A stretch of DNA of 64,000 nucleotides from Leptodactylus fallax (lineage: Eukaryota > Chordata > Amphibia > Anura > Leptodactylidae): the NCBI GenBank assembly GCA_947044405.1, contig CAMRHE010000076.1, forward strand, positions 5,004,001 to 5,068,000. Reading direction: 5' to 3'. A model generated the notes under the pieces. That model ran no database searches. It saw only the letters and a program-made list of their open reading frames with translations, and had not been told where the DNA came from. Shown piece after piece: positions 61,236 through 64,000 of this stretch. The position numbers and the translations under genes were made by a program. How positions within the stretch are numbered: the first letter of the stretch is position 1; each line of letters starts with the position of its first letter.

Positions 61236-61617
61236 CAGTGCTGGCCAAAAGTATTGGCACCCCTGCAATTCTGTCAGATAATACTCAATTTCTTCCAGAA
61301 AATGATTGCAATCACAAATGCTTTGGTAATAATATCTTCATTTAATTAGTCTTCAATGGAAAACCACAAAAAGAATTGTCAAAAAGCCAAATTGGATATA
61401 ATTCCACACCAAACATAAAAAAGGGGGTGGACAAAAGTATTGGCACCCTTTGAAAAATCATGTGATGCTTCTCTAATTTGTGTAATTAACAGCACCTGTT
61501 ACTTACCTGTGGCACATAACAGGTGGTGGCAATAACTAAATCACACTTGCAGCCAGTTGAAATGGATTAAAGTTGACTTAACCTCTGTCCTGTGTCCTTG
61601 TGTGTACCACATTGAGC

Positions 61618-62602
<985 letters not shown>

Positions 62603-62846
62603 AGGTTGTGCTACCAAGTATTAGGCTGAGGGTGCCAATACTTTTGTCCGGCCCATTTTTGGAGTTTTTTGTAAAATGATCAATGATTTGACTTTTTTTT
62701 TCATTCTCTTTTGTGTTTTTTCATTGCAAGCAAAATAAATGAAGATATTATTAGCAAAGCATTTGTGATTGCAATCATTTTCTGGAAGAAATTGAGTATT
62801 ATCTGACAGAATTGCAGGGGTGCCAACACTTTTGGCCAGCACTGTA

Positions 62847-64000
62847 TGTGTATATAGTATAGCGATGCTGCTTTCCTGTAGACTGTATATATGTGTATAT
62901 AGTATAGCGCTGCTGCTTTCCTGCAGACAGTATATATGTGTATATAGTATAGCGCTGCTGCTTTCCTGCAGACAGTATATATGTGTATATAGTATAGCGC
63001 TGCTGCTTTCCTGCAGACTGTACAGTATATATGTGTATATAGTATAGCGCTGCTGCTTTCCTGTAGACTGTACAGTATATATGTGTATATAGTATAGCGC
63101 TGCTGCTTTCCTGCAGACAGTATATATGTGTATATAGTATAGCGCTGCTGCTTTCCTGCAGACAGTATATATGTGTATATAGTATAGCGCTGCTGCTTTC
63201 CTGCAGACTGTACAGTATATATGTGTATATAGTATAGCGCTGCTGCTTTCCTGTAGACTGTACAGTATATATGTGTATATAGTATAGCGCTGCTGCTTTC
63301 CTGTAGACAGTATATATGTGTATATAGTATCGGGCTGCTGCTTTCCTGCAGACAGTATATATGTGTATATAGTATAGCGCTGCTGCTTTCCTGCAGACTG
63401 TATATATGTGTATATAGTATAGCGCTGCTGCTTTCCTGTAGACTGTATATATGTGTATATAGTATAGCGCTGCTGTTTTCCTGTAGACAGTATGTATGTG
63501 TATATAGTATAACGCTGCTGCTTTCCTGCAGACTGTATATATATGTGTATATAGTATAGCGCTGCTGCTTTCCTGCAGACTGTATATATGTGTGTATAGT
63601 ATAGCGCTGCTGCTTTCCTGTAGACAGCATATATGTGTATATAGTATAGCGCTGCTGCTTTCCTGTAGACAGTATATATGTGTATATAGTATAGCGCTGC
63701 TGCTTTCCTGTAGACAGTATATATGTGTATATAGTATAGCGCTGCTGCTTTCCTGCAGACTGTATATATGTGTATATAGTATAGCGCTGCTGATTTCCTG
63801 CAGACTGTATATATGTGTATATAGTATAGGGCTGCTGCTTTCCTGTAGACAGTATATATGTGTATATAGTATAGCGCTGCTGCTTTCCTGCAGACTGTAT
63901 ATATGTGTATATAGTATAGCGCTGCTGCTTTCCTGCAGACTGTATATATGTGTATATAGTATAGCTCTGCTGCTTTCCTGTAGACATTATATATGTGTAT
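62847..64000. repeat. 45-bp minisatellite array 3 (continues past the window)
   Basis: About 25 units, collinear in marker variants with 56217-57330 (for example TAACGCTG, GACAGCATATATG and TAGCTCTG units in the same order) but with extra units inserted. TACAGTA variants lie at 63021, 63071, 63211 and 63261. The array runs off the end, so a third higher-order unit may follow. Confidence 0.93.

Noticed and set aside
56071..61260. Minus-strand open frame of 1729 codons
   Set aside because: Same satellite artefact; its ends run into Tc1 inverted repeats.

Overview
This window looks like vertebrate, most likely amphibian (anuran), intergenic or intronic DNA. No host protein-coding exon, tRNA or rRNA could be supported. 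The evidence is AT-rich unique DNA packed with transposon families: TTAA-flanked MITEs starting TTAAAGGGG, hAT-type MITEs starting TAGAGATGAGC, Tc1/mariner copies, an L2/Rex1-like LINE tail, a Helitron-like 3' end, solo LTRs, a full Ty3/gypsy element, GATA microsatellites and a very large minisatellite. The organism call is inference from repeat style, not from a host gene.

Layout. 1-21.4 kb: unique DNA with scattered MITEs, a solo LTR (3770-4780), a LINE fragment nested in a TTAA MITE (5684-6869), a decayed Tc1-like transposase (about 15.2-15.7 kb), and a 246-bp retroposed insertion with 27-nt perfect inverted arms and a 14-bp target duplication (16904-17149). 21.6-28.8 kb: a young Ty3/gypsy retrotransposon with near-identical 978-bp LTRs, a primer site matching serine tRNA, gag, an intact 1362-codon pol (protease, RT, RNase H, DD35E integrase), a candidate -1 frameshift signal and a polypurine tract. 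The end of its 3' LTR runs into about 440 bp of homopolymer-like sequence that appears to be degraded consensus. 29-42 kb: nested MITEs, a Helitron-like end, a 46-bp minisatellite and unique DNA that may hold conserved non-coding elements. 42.4-45.5 kb: repeats of about 310 bp carrying a hammerhead ribozyme; one copy at 45170-45226 has every core element in place. 46.5-50.1 kb: an internally deleted Tc1-like element, MITEs, GATA arrays and an LTR-like fragment. 50.56-64 kb: a 45-bp minisatellite containing two apparently identical 1609-bp Tc1 elements spaced 6630 bp apart, so the region is a higher-order duplication.

How the parts relate. In the retrotransposon, Gag would package RNA, Pol would mature the proteins, copy from the serine-tRNA primer and integrate; the frame relation suggests Pol is made by a -1 shift at GTTAAAC just before the gag-side stop. 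In the minisatellite, 50-bp variant monomers differ from the 45-bp form by exactly the 5 bp that a Tc1 excision would leave (TA becoming TACAGTA), and they cluster around the resident Tc1. This suggests transposon activity shaped the satellite. The very long open frames through the satellite, on both strands, are by-products of a repeat length divisible by three and are not called as genes.
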